Shown here: one piece after another, positions 51,316 to 64,000 of the stretch | How positions within the stretch are numbered: position 1 is the first letter of the stretch | How the letters are laid out: the number at the start of each line of letters is the position of its first letter | Assembly: GCF_047496725.1 (NCBI RefSeq) | Contig: NC_132983.1 | Location: forward strand, 1,263,501 to 1,327,500 | Source: Anoplolepis gracilipes | Lineage: Eukaryota > Arthropoda > Insecta > Hymenoptera > Formicidae | Length of the DNA stretch: 64,000 bases | Direction: 5' to 3' | Program-made: the position numbers and the translations under genes | The notes under the pieces: model-generated | Told to the model about the DNA's origin: nothing | The model's database searches: none | Seen by the model: only the letters and a program-made list of their open reading frames with translations

Positions 51316-51943
51316 AAAAATAATATATTGACGAGAGATACGATAATACTTGATATATATGTATATTTATTTATTTATTTATTTAATAATTTTTTAGACA
51401 AAAAGATAATACAAATTGAATTAATAACAAAGTAAAAATAAATCAGTCGGACAAGATAATTGACAGTTTAAAGTGACAGCTCAAGCGAAAATTGAAAGAA
51501 AAATTTCGATAATAAAAAGCACGTGCGAATTTAAGCAAGATAGCGAGATAGAATATATATGCAAGTAACTGTGCGCGCCGGTGTTCTTTGGGCTCTTGCT
51601 GATTAGAAAGGCAGAATCAATCGGCGAAGTGTACGGCGTGGTCGCTACACGTCACGACACGGTGAAAATCGTTTGCCTCCGTGCGATCTCCGTTTTACGC
51701 CGCGTTCTCCACTCTGGATGGAAGATGAGTGAAAGGTTAGTTACTCGACCAAGGTCTGTTCAATGTCTCGTTTCAGTTTCTCTGGAATAGCGATATCGTA
51801 GATACCTCTCCGAAAGACAGAGAGAAAGAGAGAGCACGTGTATACCGTTAAATAAAGCCGGACCGGCTCTCTCGTTTTGTCATAATAATAATCGTAACGT
51901 AATGGTATCGCGCGATGCGATAATAAACGCGATAGAAATCTGA

Positions 51944-51944
<1 letters not shown>

Positions 51945-51987
<43 letters not shown>
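51945..51987 (+). repeat. CA microsatellite
   Basis: About 21 CA units. Confidence 0.95.
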
Positions 51988-51990
<3 letters not shown>

Positions 51991-52982
51991 CCATAAATAC
52001 AGAGCGACCGGCTCCGATCGGTGATTTATAACATATTATTGCGACAAAGTTCTTGTAGCCAGTTTAATAGAAAGCTCACGGTTCCCCGGGAGATGTTTGA
52101 AGGGGAAATAACGCGATTAGTCGTAATGAGATTAATTGTAAAAATCGAACGGACGGCACGGTATCGTGTTGCGTCAGCAACACCGGTGCAGCGTGATATT
52201 TCAAAATTAAATATTATAAACGCCATTATAATATATAGTACGTATTAAACGTTATATGTCAAGTAAGTAATTTTTATCGAAACCGTTTATTTTAATGGCT
52301 CGGAGGCGTAATTATCCGGCGAGACAACTCTGCCTAAGTGCATAATGGCAAATCGATTATAATGCATTTTCCTCGATAAATGTCGTCGTCGATATTGTTG
52401 TTGCGTGCTGTTAAAAAGAACAAAAGAAATTGCGACCGAATTTCGAGCTCGCGAAAAAGACGAGGGATCTTATTCGGTGACCCGGAGAGACAGACATCGT
52501 CTTCTCGATGGTCGCGAATATATACTCTCGTGCACATCCGTGCCTGAGCTTCGTGTGCACGCGTGTACATCCAACGCAGGCTGTTTATCATATAGATTGG
52601 CTACCATACTCCGCGGCGGTTAATGGCTAGGTTCTCTCGCGTCCTCTCTTCTCACCCGCCTCGTCTCCGCATCTATCCCGATACTCTCTACAGTGTATCG
52701 ATACCGAGATCGAGCCTTGTAGGAGAAGCACGAGTGCCCAGCTGACATGTCAAAGACACGTGGTCTCGAGACGTCAAACCGTTTGTGATATATATATATA
52801 ATATATATGCATATATTAATTTAATACATATTATGAATATATTGTATTTATAAATAGATGTATAAATATATTTATTTTTATTTATTAATATGAATATATA
52901 TTAGAAATAGACATATATATTTTTTCTCAAATTAAAAATAAATGAAATAAACGAGTTAACAATGCTATTCAGAATAATAAGA

Positions 52983-53018
<36 letters not shown>

Positions 53019-53614
53019 AAGAGAGATACAATCTCTCTGCTTTTATCGCGTACAAAAGCCGATACATGGTATGATAAAAAATATATACGAAATAATAAAA
53101 ATGCAATTCTCCATTATTCGACTGACAATCTAGCGATTAATTGGCGTAATTATGCAAGTACATTGCCGTACGTATATACGATAAAGTAGAATTAGAAAGA
53201 CCGTAATGTATTCATATGACATGCATGGAGCCTTACGACCTTACTTTCCACGATTCTCGGAACGCTGTAACATACACGGTGGTGTCCTTGAGACTTCAAT
53301 AAACGGATGATTTTGCGCGGAATATATAATCGCGGGCGGAGAAAAATTGGAAAGGGAAACGAAGAAGTGCGTGATCGTTTAATACGTGAGACGTGTGCGT
53401 ACGAACCTCCTTACTTTCCACTGACAGTTATATTCTCAGCAAAAGAGTACGAAATATATATTACTTTGTAACAAAAAAAACAAATAAATATATATAATTA
53501 AGAATAATAAATAAATAATAAATAAAATATAAATAAAAAAAAAATTCTTTTCTTTAAATGTAAATATTCTCGAACACGCGATATATTTTGCGAATACGAT
53601 AAAATATTTTGTTC

Positions 53615-53648
<34 letters not shown>

Positions 53649-53935
53649 ACGAGAATAGTGGAAGATTAAGAAGCCGTATCGATCCGTCGAAATTGGAGCG
53701 ACCTCGCAATGAAAACTATCATACATTAACTTCGAGAGTAATAGTCTTATCGCGCGTGTAAATGTAACTTATGTAATCCGTAATATCCTCCGCATCGTCG
53801 ACTAATCCTGGGAACGACTCGAGGCACCACCACCGTCCGGGATGCGCTCCTTTTGCACGGACCCGAGCATTGTTTGTACCCCACCCTAGATCGCGGGCGC
53901 GAGGGATAAATAGAGGAACGAGGGGGGAGGAAGAC

Positions 53936-53968
<33 letters not shown>

Positions 53969-53996
53969 AAGAGAGAGAAAGAGAGAGAAAGAGAGA
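53936..53996 (+). repeat. GA tract with GAGAGAGAAA decamer tandem
   Basis: A plain GA run, then four nearly identical 10-bp units from about 53951. Confidence 0.9.
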
Positions 53997-54192
53997 TGGA
54001 GAAGCAGTGGGAAGAGGAGGAGGAACTGCGTGCGCGCTAGTGTTAGGAATGTGGTACCACTGCTTGTCACAGTCACAAGCGCGCACCAGCCGCCCACAGC
54101 ACACCGTCGGTGCATTATACTGCATATACACAAGCGCAAACTGTTGCGAGAGCGTGGTAGCGAGTGTATTTAACCGCGCTTCCCCCCAGGAA

Positions 54193-54196
<4 letters not shown>

Positions 54197-54235
<39 letters not shown>
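54197..54235 (+). repeat. GA microsatellite
   Basis: About 19 GA units. Confidence 0.95.
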
Positions 54236-54236
<1 letters not shown>

Positions 54237-54394
54237 GTCGAGCGCCCGCCATTTCGGCCCACGTGCTCGAAAAGCGCTCTCTTTCTCTCGGTCAACAAAA
54301 TACAGTGTTTCTTCGCGAAGATCGCGAGGTGGAATCCGACGCGGCTGCTTTCGAATAATAATAAAAGCAAGCATCGAGGAGGCAGTGGATTCGA

Positions 54395-54399
<5 letters not shown>

Positions 54400-54463
<64 letters not shown>
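54400..54463 (+). repeat. GA microsatellite
   Basis: About 32 uninterrupted GA units, followed 75 bp later by a TA run (54540-54560). Confidence 0.95.
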
Positions 54464-54466
<3 letters not shown>

Positions 54467-54837
54467 CCAAGAAGAGACACATGAGATACGAAGGAATTAG
54501 CCCTCTTCCTCATCTTCCCGATCCTCTTTCTCTCACACATATATATATATATATATATATGTATATACATACGTAGTCGCATCCCGCCCCCTATTATTTA
54601 TTCCACCCTACCGCTGGCAGCCGTCGCTGCTGCGCCATACGAGCAATTTGTATCTCTCGATGTGGAGAGAACAATGTTTGTATCCGAGCGTGTGTATCGC
54701 GCCCTCCTCCCTGCCGCTTCTAGTCACGATTTAGTCAAGGATACACGGCGATCGTTATCGAGAGGCTGCGCTCGTAAAACGATAGTCTCCTCGCGCGTTC
54801 GTAATAAAAAAAAAAAAAATATTTTACCGTCGAACAT

Positions 54838-55248
54838 ACACTGTAAAAATACTGCCTAAAAATTGTTGTCTGCATTTTCTGGGTGTCTGAAAGAAGTCAG
54901 ACATGTTTGTCTGAATTTATTTTGAATATTAAATTTTTAATTTTGTCTAAATTTCTTGAATATCTTGAATTTTCAGACCTGAATATTTTTTTTAAAAATT
55001 CATAAAAATGTGTAAATTTCAAAAATTTTAATTCTCATTTTTCTGAAAGTTTAGAAGAATGTCTGAAAATTCAGACAGTGTGTTTGTAAAAAAAAAAAAA
55101 AAAACTGCAACAAAATGTCTGAATTTTCTTCTAAACTTTCAGAAAGATGACATTGATGAGCCAAGCTTGTCCAAAATTACTTTCAGACAGATCTGAAAAT
55201 TCAGATACAAATATATATCCGAATTCTCAGGCATGATTTTTTACAGTA
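54838..55248. repeat. Family B repeat, compound inverted copy
   Basis: A forward copy (54838-55085, starting acactgtaaaaatactgcc) meets a reverse copy (55105-55248, ending caggcatgattttttacag) around an A run. The two arms share complementary segments such as gtttagaagaatgtctgaaa and its inverse, so the whole could fold back. Confidence 0.65.
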
Positions 55249-55421
55249 TCAGTATTCTTATCAGAAGGTCTGTCCCGATCACCGGTACGAAACCGGTATC
55301 TATGCGAGCCGGAACGATTTTTCAGAGTTAATTGTCAGCACGTTATCGATCGGCCATGACACGCGACACGTAGCGAGTAGGTAATTATTGTCGAAATGTC
55401 GATCGGGCGACACGATGTACC

Positions 55422-55422
<1 letters not shown>

Positions 55423-55466
<44 letters not shown>

Positions 55467-55487
55467 GACGACGACGACGACGACGAC
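55423..55487 (+). repeat. GA then GAC compound microsatellite
   Basis: GA units to 55465 join directly to about eight GAC units. Confidence 0.95.
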
Positions 55488-56383
55488 AAGCAATCGATCC
55501 TCCTCTCTCCCTCGCGTCCCGTGAGAGATCTTGGCTTCTCGGAAACGAGCCCGCGAGCCACGAAGACACAGCCTCGAGATATCATTAATCACTCGGTGCG
55601 GTTAATTTGATTATTACTAATTTCGTAAATGCCCCGAGGGAAAAGATACAATTATAAGAGGCATTCGATATCGCGATATTTATTAGACACTTTAACGATT
55701 TTTAATTATTTATTTTTCATTTATTCGAATAAACTTGAATTTAAATAAAATAATATAAAATTATTAAATCAAAGGAAAAGAGACATTAAAACAGAAAAAC
55801 AGAAATAAAATTAGATTTAAATCATACAATAATAGTTTAATGTAATGTACTCACTAACTTATGTAATTCCAGATTCTAATATAGTTAATTCAAACAATGT
55901 ATAATTGCGAATTTGCTCAATAATTACAGAGCATGGCTCCTATTGCCCATTATTTCTTATTTTATTAATAACACAGAGCCTCTCATTTTTACAATTTAAT
56001 AATGATTCAACTTGAGAGAATAGATTTGATACGCAAATCGAAGCAAAATAACAGGATATCTTTCAAAACAGCTGGGTATTAAAAAGTAATTGCTATTTTA
56101 TGCGCGAAGTTTATTAATATTTAATAGTAACGTTCTCTAAACATATGCATATATAAGGGATCTGTTCTTTCAACAACCGGCTTTCAATGGCGCTCTATTG
56201 AAATATCGGCGGCATCTTTTCGAGTGGCTCCTTCATCCGGAGAAGCGCCAAGCATCGCGTGTAGTTCTATATTATCGCGAGTCCGGTCATTAATCAGTAT
56301 ATCGGGCTAATTAATAACGTGTAATGATCCGGTCGGCGGGACGATCTCGTGATTTCAATGATCCTCCTCGATGTCGGTAGCTG

Positions 56384-56389
<6 letters not shown>

Positions 56390-56418
<29 letters not shown>
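56390..56418 (+). repeat. CT microsatellite
   Basis: About 14 CT units. Confidence 0.9.
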
Positions 56419-56419
<1 letters not shown>

Positions 56420-57566
56420 ACAGCCTTCCATTCCGTCTCGTTTCAATCTTCTTCTTATACAGGATTATTACGATAAGCGACGTGACGTAGTCTCCTTCTC
56501 TGTCATTTCTTCAGAAACTTTGAAACGTTTTCATACGAGATACGATTAATCGACGTTTCCTGACGTATCATATCGCGAGCTAATTGAATCGTTACAAGAC
56601 GTTACTTGTTTATATCGTGAGAGAAACGCGTGGGATTTAAAGTCTACCTGCGAACACGAGCTTGCCCATCGGATCGGCTGTCGGACGGATGTCGAAGCCG
56701 ATAATCCAGTTTTCAATTTCGAGAATGACGCGCTCGCCGAGTCGCTTCGTTCGCTCGCTCGCTCGAAGACCGATGGCAAATAAAAGATACGATTCGCCGA
56801 TGGACGGAGAAGGAGAGGGAAATCTCTTCTCCTCCTTCTCGAGACGTCGAGGAGAGTCGATGTACGCTGCCGTCGGGGTGGTAGCGAGGGAGCGAAATAA
56901 AACGAGCGAGGGAAACGCGAGGTCGAAACGAAGAGAAAGAGGAGAAGAAGAAGAAGAAGAAGAAGATGGAAGAGGAAGACTCTGACGACTGTGGGGCTGA
57001 GGAAGGGGCGGTGGAAAAAGAAAGCAAGAGAAGGGAAGTGAAATAGGAATAAAGGAGCGAGAGAGAAACGTAGATCGCAGCGAAACTTCAGAAATGTCAT
57101 ACCCGTCAGTGTCCGGAGCTCTGCCTTCTGGAGGCAACCGGTTCCCGAACGCAGGCCCCGGGATGATAAAGTATTGTCCCCCGATGTACGCAATTTACCG
57201 GGAGCTACGCGCGATCTCGCGAAATAAGTTGATAATTAATCGCGGTTTTAAAAGAGAGAGAGAATCATTGAAATCGATCCGAGCCTTCGAGATCGACGTC
57301 GGTGCGAGGAGTTCCGAGAGCTATAGACACGTGTGTCTCGCGACAGGACTTGCGTAGCAAGATACTTTCAGGGATCTAATCGCCCAGCAATGCGTGCATG
57401 ATCGTGTCTGACCGACCCGGTCGTTCCAAGGAATGCCAAGCCAGCGATACTTTGAGAGAGATCGCAGAAGGAGTAATCCTGCGTTGGATATAAAAGCGAC
57501 GCAGAATTCTCTTGTAAATTCCATTAAACCTTTATTCGATTTAACCTCTAGTCTTATATATCATTG

Positions 57567-58080
57567 TAAGAAATTGCCTAAGAATTTTTGACTGAATTTT
57601 TAGATATCGAAAAGTAATCATCAGAGTAATTTTTCTAAAAATTCATAATTATTTTTTTAAAAGTTCAAAAAAACATTTTTATATCAAGTTTCAGATCTAA
57701 AAGTAACTTTAATTAATCTAAATCATCACAGTAATTTTTCTAAAAATAGAAAAGTCAGAGTTATTTTTCTGAAAGTTGAAAAAACATTTTTATCTAAAGT
57801 TTCAGATCTGGGTATCTAAAAGTAATTTCAAACAATTAATCTTAATCATCAGAGTAATTTTTCTAAAAATAAAAAAGAGTTATTTTTCTGAAAGTTCAAA
57901 AAAACATTTTTATCTGAATTTTCAGATCTGGGTATGTAAAAGTAATTTCAAACAATTAATTTACATCATCAGAATAATTTTTCTAAAAATTCAGAAAAAT
58001 GTCTAAAAATTAAGACACTTCTTAAAATTCAGAGTCTGCAAAAAAAAACTTTAGACACTGCAATTATTTTTTATAGTATA
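57567..58080 (+). repeat. Family B repeat with internal tandem expansion
   Basis: From attgtaagaaattgcctaag to tgcaattattttttatag. Between about 57670 and 58000 a segment beginning acatttttat and carrying cagatctgggtatctaaaag is repeated three times at 57672, 57785 and 57904, a period of about 113-119 bp. Confidence 0.7.
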
Positions 58081-59922
58081 AATAATTTAAACTTTCAAAT
58101 TGAATTACGCGTATCTTTTTTTATTCTAAAACATCGCAATGTTACTTTAAAATTTTATTACAAAAAAAAAAAAAAAAAAAAAAAAACCGTGCGCACATTC
58201 AGAGTCCACAAAGTCGAATTATATTTTCCATTTGCTAATGATGTCCCTCCCCCTCGGAAACCCGCTCGTTTGGACACTCGCCCCCGCGTTCTCGTTTAAT
58301 AACCATTAGCCGCGTGTGATGGCCGGCGTAGGTGCCGGTCGGCGATTTTCGGGGTGTCTCTCAGTCCACTTTCCCTCCCTTGCCCCTCCTTGCCCCCTTC
58401 AGCCTTCGCCTCTCGAAGGGGCGAGAGTGTCAAAGATCTAGAGCAGATAGCGACGCCGGTTATATTGATGAGGTGGCTCTCCGCGTATCGATTCCCGGGT
58501 GCGGAGGGTTTTCTCTCCGGGCACACCCCCTCCCCCTTTGCTACCCGCGCAAGGGTTGATAAGATCCTCCAGATAAGGCATGATTACACACCACCGCCAC
58601 CGTACCTCCCGTTCTTCCACCCTCGCGCTTCATTCCCGAGGTAAACAAGGGGTCCGTTCGCGCGATGGACGTCGGGAAAGAAATGGATCGAAGAAACCGG
58701 TTGAGTTTTTTTTTTTTTTTTTAATCCAAGTAGCGTGAATTCGTGAAACGATTGATGGGAAACGGCTTCCGAAAGTGAAAAGAAGTTTCGTCAATTTTTA
58801 GCCAATCTTTATAGAAAGAGAGAGAGAGGGAGAAGACGATGACAATCGATCCTCGATGCAGTTGACAGTTGCTCTGTTTATCTTTCAATCTTTAAAGTTT
58901 CTTCCACTCGCTAGAATAAACGCGGACAAAATCGCCTCGGAGACAGTCGAGGCACTCGATCACGCATCGATCCGCGAACACGAGCATCCCTGAATAAATC
59001 GACGACGAAACGCGAGAAAGAGAGGGACTTTTGAGAGGAACGCCGTTGCGAGAAAATCCGAAGTGACATTCTTTCCCTCTCTCTCTTTCTCTCTTGAGAA
59101 TTGGTACTGTCTCAGAGTTCATTGTCTGTGACGTAACGTACGGGAGGGCTGGACAAAGGAGGGCAATTTCGTGTCCCGCACGCGAGAGAGCTATATCCCT
59201 CTCGCTCAAAGAAATTTCAATAAGCTCGCTATTATTCGACGGAGAGACAGGGTGGGGCAGGGAGGGGTGGTTCCCCTGTATTTTGTGCTTTCGCCGACAA
59301 TGACGCAGGCAGGTATACAGCCTCTCGTTCGTCCTGCCTTTCCGAGCGCCGGGGTTGCAGTGTCATCTCCCGAGGGGGGTTAAGTGGTTTGCGAGGGGGT
59401 AAATGAAAGAGGGTCAAAGGTGGGCGCCTCTCCGAAAAGAAACATCTTGCGCGCGCGCGCGCCAGCACCGCCCGTTATCTCGACACGGCAATCGTCAGTC
59501 CTATCAGCATATTATAATATTAAATAAATCAATTTTATTAATTTAATTAATTTCAAAAATTTATTCATTAAATTAAATTAAATATAATAATATGACGTAT
59601 ATTAGTAAAATATATCATGAAATTTTTATGGGAACGAAACATATTGATACTGTATTATGATATTAAGCTTAAACACATACGCGGGCGAGTTTGAAAAAAT
59701 ATTAACCGACAGAGAGAATCGAGATGGGAATTTTCGGGAATGATAGCCTATCATTTCGCGTTTACCCAGCGATCATAATTCGGCTTAAATAATATCATCT
59801 CGTATCAGCGTCTAATTTGTTTCGACGAAACGTGTACATACATTGTACTTGGAATTTACCCGCGGCGCACGTTTTTCGGTAACAGTATCGTCCATTAACG
59901 GTTAAGTGGTTCAGCAGGAAGA

Positions 59923-59925
<3 letters not shown>

Positions 59926-59961
<36 letters not shown>

Positions 59962-60054
59962 GAAAGGACGAGGATAAAAGTGAAAGGTGGATACATGTAA
60001 ACCGGAGAAGAGGGTATTATAATACACAGATTCAACGGCGGTGAGATACCTGTG

Positions 60055-60080
<26 letters not shown>
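59926..60080. repeat. GA and CT microsatellite pair in inverted arrangement
   Basis: GA units at 59926-59958 and CT units at about 60055-60080, separated by roughly 95 bp of unique sequence; the two tracts are complementary. Confidence 0.9.
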
Positions 60081-60086
<6 letters not shown>

Positions 60087-61178
60087 CTCTTTCTTTCACC
60101 TCTCGTTCGCGCGCCATTTCGGGGAGAATAAGCCGCGGTTAGTCCCCAAGGGATAAAATGAATCCCGGCTTCCTTTCTTCGTTAAGTGTTTGTGCCACTC
60201 GTATGCGTCGACGAGGGTGTACAGGTGTTTTTTTCGGGGCCGAATTTTTTTTTTCCTTCGAGTTTCCCACTCTACGAGAATGGGAGACGTTTTCTTACGT
60301 TAAGCTCCACACATTCTGATTTTCCCGCTCCCTATTCCTCTCGGGGGCACGTCGATCCGATCGGCAGACAGGCTAGCGATCGGCAGGGATTTTCGGGGGG
60401 TTTGATACGTCACGGTAACCCGCGTCAAGCCCGTGGCTTTTTGATTCCGACGGATCGAATGCGGGAGTAGTTGATGGACTCTCGAGTACCCTTCAATAGG
60501 ATACTACTTTACTTTTCATCTTATAATTCTTTCTCGTATGCCATAATTTTCATTCACGGTTTATTCGACAAGAGTACTCCCCGTTTATGCGTAAATAATG
60601 CGAGAATATTTTTCGGTGAGCGCACGTTTATATACAATAAAAACTGACGTACGTGACGTATCTGATTTTTTGACAATTGATACGAAAGGAAACTCGAGTT
60701 AATCGATCTCGCGATCTTCATTTCAAATATTTAATTGCGATAACACAACTTTTTCCTCGTCATTTTTCTATAAATAATATCTTATATAACGTTGCGAATA
60801 CGATGAGATAAGGGGAACTTTCTAGCGAGTTATCGACGATCAGCTGATCTAATTCTAACATCCAAAGAGAGATCAGATTTTTATATACTCTTTATTATTA
60901 ATAATCTTTTATCTGCAGTCTGCAAGACTGTCAGTAAATATAAGAAAGATATAGAAAGATTAAATATTATATATAAAAATAAATATGTACACACGTGTCT
61001 AAAATTTTTCACATATCGACTTCTTATCATTGTCTATAATTGAAGGAAGCTTTAATACAACTGTACGTTATTAAGGTTAAATTTAGAGAGACGATCGCGC
61101 GACGATCGTGAAAACCTGAAACGCCAACGTGACGGGTGTGATATCTGTGTCTTCTCTTTTCCAAAACTGTCGCTGCAG

Positions 61179-61304
61179 AGTGCGGCGAGACGGGCGGGCA
61201 CCAGCTGCGCCAACTGCAAGACGGCTACCACGACCCTCTGGCGGAGGAACCAGGCAGGCGAGCCGGTCTGCAACGCCTGCGGACTCTACTACAAGTTGCA
61301 CAAC
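61179..61304 (+). CDS. grn: grain C-terminal GATA zinc-finger exon
   Basis: A 126-bp, 42-codon exon in phase 0. The acceptor is cgctgcag at 61171-61178, preceded by the pyrimidine-rich tgtcttctcttttcc, and the donor is caac|gtgagt at 61305. It encodes SAARRAGTSCANC, then TTTLWRRNQAGEPVCNACG and ends LYYKLHN. Zinc ligands are C-X2-C-X17-C-X2-C (469, 472, 490 and 493 in running numbering). This finger is the main binder of WGATAR sites in the family. The linker joining the fingers (RRL|SAARRAGTS) is typical of GATA1/2/3/grain. The next residues (normally VNRPLTMKKEGIQTRNRK) must lie in an exon beyond 64000. One oddity is Ala at 475 (KTATTTLW), where the usual sequence is a run of Thr. The 3' exon is missing, so the gene is partial in this window. 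Confidence 0.95.
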
Positions 61305-64000
61305 GTGAGTTTGCACTCATCAATTATTATTTCTTGTCAATTATTATTCTACTGATGCGCTTTTTGTCAAGGAGTCATTTAGATACATTTAATACATCGT
61401 GGAAAATAAAAGCAAAGATAATTTCTACAATATTAAAGAAATTTATCTCTCAGACATCTGAATTTGAGTTGTATAATTTTAGAAAAAAAATCTCTTGCAA
61501 TTTATTTTGATTTTATTATTAAAAAATATCTATTTAAATAAAATGTTATTTTGAATATATATATATATATATTTATATTAAAAAAAAGTATATTATTGTT
61601 CGATTCGTTAGATTCCTATGGTCTTTTTAAATATTGACCCTGATTTTGCGGGTGCACTTGAATTGACCGATTAATTGAGAAAGAAAAAAAAATTGCTTTC
61701 TAATGCCTTAATAGACAGTCGGTAGCGATTCGAGAATCTTGAATTAATACCCACGTTCGGGAATAATTGCTTATTAAACAGAATAATATCTTACGTAATG
61801 TTACGTGATTGTTAGATAACTTGACAGTTCTCCTTTTTTTTTCTTAATAAACAAGATTAATAATCTCAGATCAAAAGTGCTTAGTTTTTTTCGCGATCGC
61901 GTGTAATATGTTTAAAAATAGATCTAATATATATTTTAACGGAATGTATGTCTCCTCTGTCGAAGAATTAGAGATCTGACGTATTAATAATAGAGATAGG
62001 GACAAATTTAAAAAAGAGAGATATCCTTGTTTTATTCTTCTCTTATACATTAAATATGCAACATTTAATTTTATGACTTAAATTATCTTTTATGCATGCA
62101 GTTATTGTAAAATGTTTAGCATTAAAGTTTTATGGAATATTACGTATGTAACAGATTTTCTTACAATATATATTTTAACATTAATTCAATTTTTTTTACA
62201 AGATTATTTATTTATTTTTTTCTAGATAAATCGATCTTTCTCATTATTTTATACAAAAAAATATTAAGGTAGAATTATTCAAAAAATCAAATTATGAAAT
62301 TTGTAATTTCTCTTGATAATGTAAAATCTTGTAAAATATTTACATTAAAATGTTTTCGCAGAATAATAAGTAGACTCAATTTATGAAATTCTATTTTTAT
62401 GTAAGTATTACACGTGCAATGTACTTAAATGCATACATTTATTTTTTTTTTATTAATTAATTCAGCTCATTATTCTTTGTGCAAAAGTTTTAAAGTTATC
62501 AAAAAGTGAATATTTTACAGGGTATTTTCTCAATATATTAAAAAGAATTGTAAACTTATTCAAATTCATTTTATTTATAAATTCATCTTCCGATAATTTA
62601 ATAACTTTAATATCTTTATGTATAGAAAGATAAGGAGAATTTCACCGATTTATGAAAAAAATATAATAGCATTAAAACGAATAACTGAATAAAGATATCA
62701 AAATATCATAAAAAACGCATGCTACAAAAAATCTGTTACATGTGTACATATTTCGCTTTGAAACGTTTGTTTAAAACATTTTTCGATAATTAATCATACA
62801 TAATTGAGATAATTTAGATTATAAATTAAAATGCCTCTGTATATAGGGAGGAATAAAATAAAGATTTACAAAATTTCTCTTAATTTTATATTCCTGTTGG
62901 AAATAAGCGCGGGGGGTGGCCGCATATGCAAACACACGTACAAAGGTTTTCCGACAATGAAGGGGCACCGTCGCAGAGAGAGACCCCCAGTGTTGTACCA
63001 ACAATTAGGATGCTTTCTGGTTTGCCGGACGTGGTCCTTACACACGTACACGGGCCGCCTCGAGAGGGTGGAGCGTGCTCAACGGCGTGTGACACCGGAA
63101 GCGCCGGAAGCGAGCGCCAGGGAACGCGAGGGGGACGCGATAGACGTGATCGAGAGAAAGAGAGAGAGAGAGAGAGGAGCGAAAGAACAAAGAGAAAGAA
63201 TCTCTCTTTTTTTTTTTTTTTCTTTCGTCCATGTTTCACCTCCTTCGCGACGCGACGTGACGTGACAGTCGGGCTGTCGCTCGATGTTGTTGCCGGACGC
63301 TTCCGCGGGACAGAAATCTCTCAAAGACGACTCCCCCGAGAGGGGGAGAGGAAGAGGGGCGTGTGGGCGACGACCTTAATAGACGAGACACGCGTCGCGA
63401 CGGTCTTCTAGCCGAGGAATTCCGCGAAATTAACGCGTTCACGAGATGAAATGTCACTCGTGCCGTTGTTTTCGTTTCTATCGCGGATAAACGGACAGCC
63501 TGATTTCTAAAAGGAATTATTATTAATGTCGGAAAAATGGTACTTCTTCGCTTTTTATTAATTTATTGATTTACTAAAAATTTTATTTACTGATTTATTT
63601 AAACCGTGCTTCACGCAAACAAATTTTATACAAAATTGATCAGAAATTTCTCTAATTTATTATTTATACAGAATCCCCTCGTAAATCTCGAGAATTGGGA
63701 GAACCAGATGCCTGTTAAATATTAATATAATAATTCATAATCGTCTTTCGATCTCGCGTAAAGAAAATCCCCTTCTCGGCGGCAGCCGCGGAGTATTATC
63801 GCGACGAGATTTAAACGGCTGATAAGAGGGAGATGGAGAAAAAGCTGCGTAAATTCGGACGGGGTCGCACAGTGCGTCGCCTTGTTTCCAGCGACCGAGA
63901 GGGAGAGGGGGAGACACTGACGGGTGGAAGACAGAAAGCCCACTGTGATAGGGGGAGGGGAGGGGAGGGGAGGGGAGGGGGTGAAGCATACGTGACGAAT
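61305..64000 (+). other. grn: Start of the intron after the C-finger exon
   Basis: Begins with the consensus donor gtgagt. 61320-62880 is AT-rich and non-coding, with runs of T and A. 62900-63450 is unique, CpG-rich and carries a short GA/T-rich stretch. 63720-63990 is CpG-rich and ends in a GGGGA tandem at 63951-63981. The expected next coding segment (VNRPLTMKKEG) was not found in any frame, so that exon must lie beyond the window. Confidence 0.75.
63951..63981 (+). repeat. GGGGA tandem repeat, quadruplex-prone
   Basis: Six G runs of four or five separated by single A, near the right edge of the window. Confidence 0.95.

Noticed and set aside
62831..63411. Frames of 144-161 codons after the C-finger exon, checked for the missing tail exon
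   Set aside because: None contains NRPLTMKK or a basic GATA tail, and they pass through GA and T runs.

Overview
This is eukaryotic nuclear DNA, almost certainly from an insect. The only protein-coding material I can support is three exons, all on the + strand, of a two-zinc-finger GATA transcription factor of the GATA1/2/3 class, which in arthropods is grain (grn). The residue patterns around both fingers (N-finger CVNCGATSTPLWRR and LYYKMNGQNRPLIKPKRRL; C-finger preceded by SAARRAGTSCANC) fit GATA1/2/3/grain better than pannier or serpent. The simple repeats, the CpG-rich unique sequence and the transposon debris would fit a hymenopteran, perhaps an ant. That last step is inference.

Layout: 1-9579 is upstream sequence, most likely a 5' intron, because the first visible exon begins at a good splice acceptor. 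9580-10815 is a long exon encoding the low-complexity activation region, including two motifs shared with vertebrate GATA2/3 (SQVCRP and HLFSFPPTPPKD). A 6.4-kb intron (10816-17227) separates it from the 146-bp N-finger exon (17228-17373). A 43.8-kb intron (17374-61178) separates that from the 126-bp C-finger exon (61179-61304). The following intron runs off the window at 64000. The exon for the basic tail after the C-finger (normally starting VNRPLTMKK) was not found here, and neither was an exon for the extreme N-terminus.

The rest is non-coding. Unique CpG-rich stretches alternate with AT-rich repeat debris. I could group much of that debris into families by reading: family A, about eleven copies with ends like CAGGGTGTCTACTC/GAGTAGACACCCTG; family B, about twelve copies built from palindromic TCAGACA/TGTCTGA modules with ACTGTAAAAAAT ends; a Tc1/mariner-like element with ACAGCCATGTCCAAAAT ends; a foldback element with a CAGAGTGTCC end; and an AT-rich unnamed pair. 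Long CT/GA, CA, TA, TCTA and CGT microsatellites are very dense. No nested gene, tRNA, rRNA, CRISPR or intact transposase was recognised.

If this is grain, the gene encodes a nuclear DNA-binding regulator. The large intron between the fingers would be the natural place for enhancers, and a few candidate elements are listed as findings.
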